Assembly (NCBI GenBank): GCA_946699065.1 | Contig: CAMPDV010001223.1 | Coordinates: forward strand, 1-64,000 | Direction: 5' to 3' | Origin: Loxodes magnus | Lineage: Eukaryota > Ciliophora > Karyorelictea > Loxodida > Loxodidae | Length of the DNA: 64,000 nt | Translations under genes and position numbers: made by a program | Part shown: positions 63,307 through 64,000 of the stretch, piece after piece | Numbering within the stretch: the stretch's first letter is position 1 | How the letters are laid out: each line of letters opens with the position of its first letter | Notes under the pieces: model-generated | Told to the model about the DNA's origin: nothing | The model's database searches: none | The model's input: the letters and a program-made list of their open reading frames with translations, nothing else

Positions 63307-64000
63307 ATGGAAAAATCTAATTCTAGTAACATAAAGGAACAAGCTTAAGCTTCAGGCTTTTTGGTTTCTTTATTAACTAAAAGGAATTTTAAATAAAACA
63401 CAGAGTAAAGAGTAATAACTTGAAATGTGGGAATAAATGTAAGATACAAAAGAACTTAAAAGTTTAATAAAAGAGCTTTCTAAGTAAATTCAAATGATTA
63501 AATATAAGCTAGGAAAATAGAAAAAATATACGAAGTTAAAAGGCCTAAATCTACATTTCCAATAATATAGTAAACGGAACTTGAAGGACTGAGTATTCAA
63601 AAGTAAATTAAAGAAATTTAATTGCAAAATAAGAAATATAAAATAGGCAGAAACCTATTTCAAGTAATTTTAAAATGATAAGATAAAGCAGGACAAGATT
63701 AATAATTAGCATGCTTTCTTCTTTAATCTTTTAATAATATTAAGCTTTTAACTGTCATCTTTAAGAACCAGAGCTGGTATTAAATATTAGTGAAATATCT
63801 CATTGGTCCTGTTTTCAATTCATCAGTAGAAACGAACTACAAGAAAGATTCTAAAATAGACATTAAAATTGATAAGGTACAGAAGTATTTCAAATAAGAA
63901 AGCATAGCTTAGAGAAAGCCAAGTTAATTATTATGCTTAATCACCGAAAAATATTTAAAACAGATTCATAGTTGGAATTCAAGAAGATTAACTTCCATTT
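63307..64000 (+). pseudogene. Kinesin-like repeat-family gene, partial copy at window end
   Basis: ATG 63307 gives the same MEKSNSSNIKEQAQA start as 16521. Near 63840 the frame HQQKRTTRKILK leads into TLKLIRYRSIS without the extra base that breaks copy 1. It is cut by the window end. Confidence 0.4.

Larger units (their letters stand above)
58768..64000 (+). repeat. Diverged copy of 11948-17220
   Basis: Runs to the window end. It joins directly to the 57628-58767 copy, so 3.5 kb (8404-11947) present in the first locus are absent here. Confidence 0.95.

Overview
The window is strongly AT-rich ciliate nuclear DNA. TAA and TAG fall inside conserved protein sequence as glutamine, for example in the cathepsin L-like protease at 18960-19991. 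TGA also sits at conserved tryptophan positions in many genes, while still ending others. UAR = Gln with UGA = Trp or stop is the karyorelictid code (NCBI table 27, as described for Loxodes and Parduczia) and does not fit the Tetrahymena/Paramecium code. I infer a karyorelictid-like, or other ambiguous-code, ciliate. Because no triplet is an unconditional stop, gene ends are often uncertain. I relied on paralogue comparison, motif spacing and frame arithmetic rather than ORF length.

Layout. Positions 1-5004 and 42896-46949 are arms of a very large inverted repeat about 38 kb apart. Each arm holds a MORN-repeat/F-box/LRR gene and a divergent coiled-coil gene. The right copy is open over its full 989 codons; the left copy has more MORN units but is frameshifted. 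Between the arms lie F-box/LRR relatives (6909-9362 broken; 29813-32075 nearly intact) and three cathepsin L loci in successive decay (18960 intact, 25680 decayed, 33270-34291 inverted and decayed). These protease genes sit tail-to-tail with the end of a membrane-protein gene family. There is also a repeated kinesin-like gene, a Cys-rich membrane protein (26705-29235) and several zinc-knuckle Gag-like ORFs (35690, 37825, 41952).

Right of the arm are more Gag-like genes (47476, 48746 intact, 52290), an F-box/LRR pseudogene broken by a 20-bp tandem duplication (54178-56540), and a second copy of long left-hand stretches (57628-58767 matches 7266-8403; 58768-64000 matches 11948-17220).

The region therefore looks like a repeat-rich germline-type segment built by duplication of gene blocks. 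It carries dispersed Gag-like genes with no recognisable polymerase or integrase nearby. The most interesting biology is the codon ambiguity, visible as exchanges of TGG and TGA at the same column in paralogues, together with the giant inverted repeat and the multi-domain MORN/F-box/LRR protein it carries. No rRNA, tRNA, CRISPR array or telomere repeat was recognised by eye.
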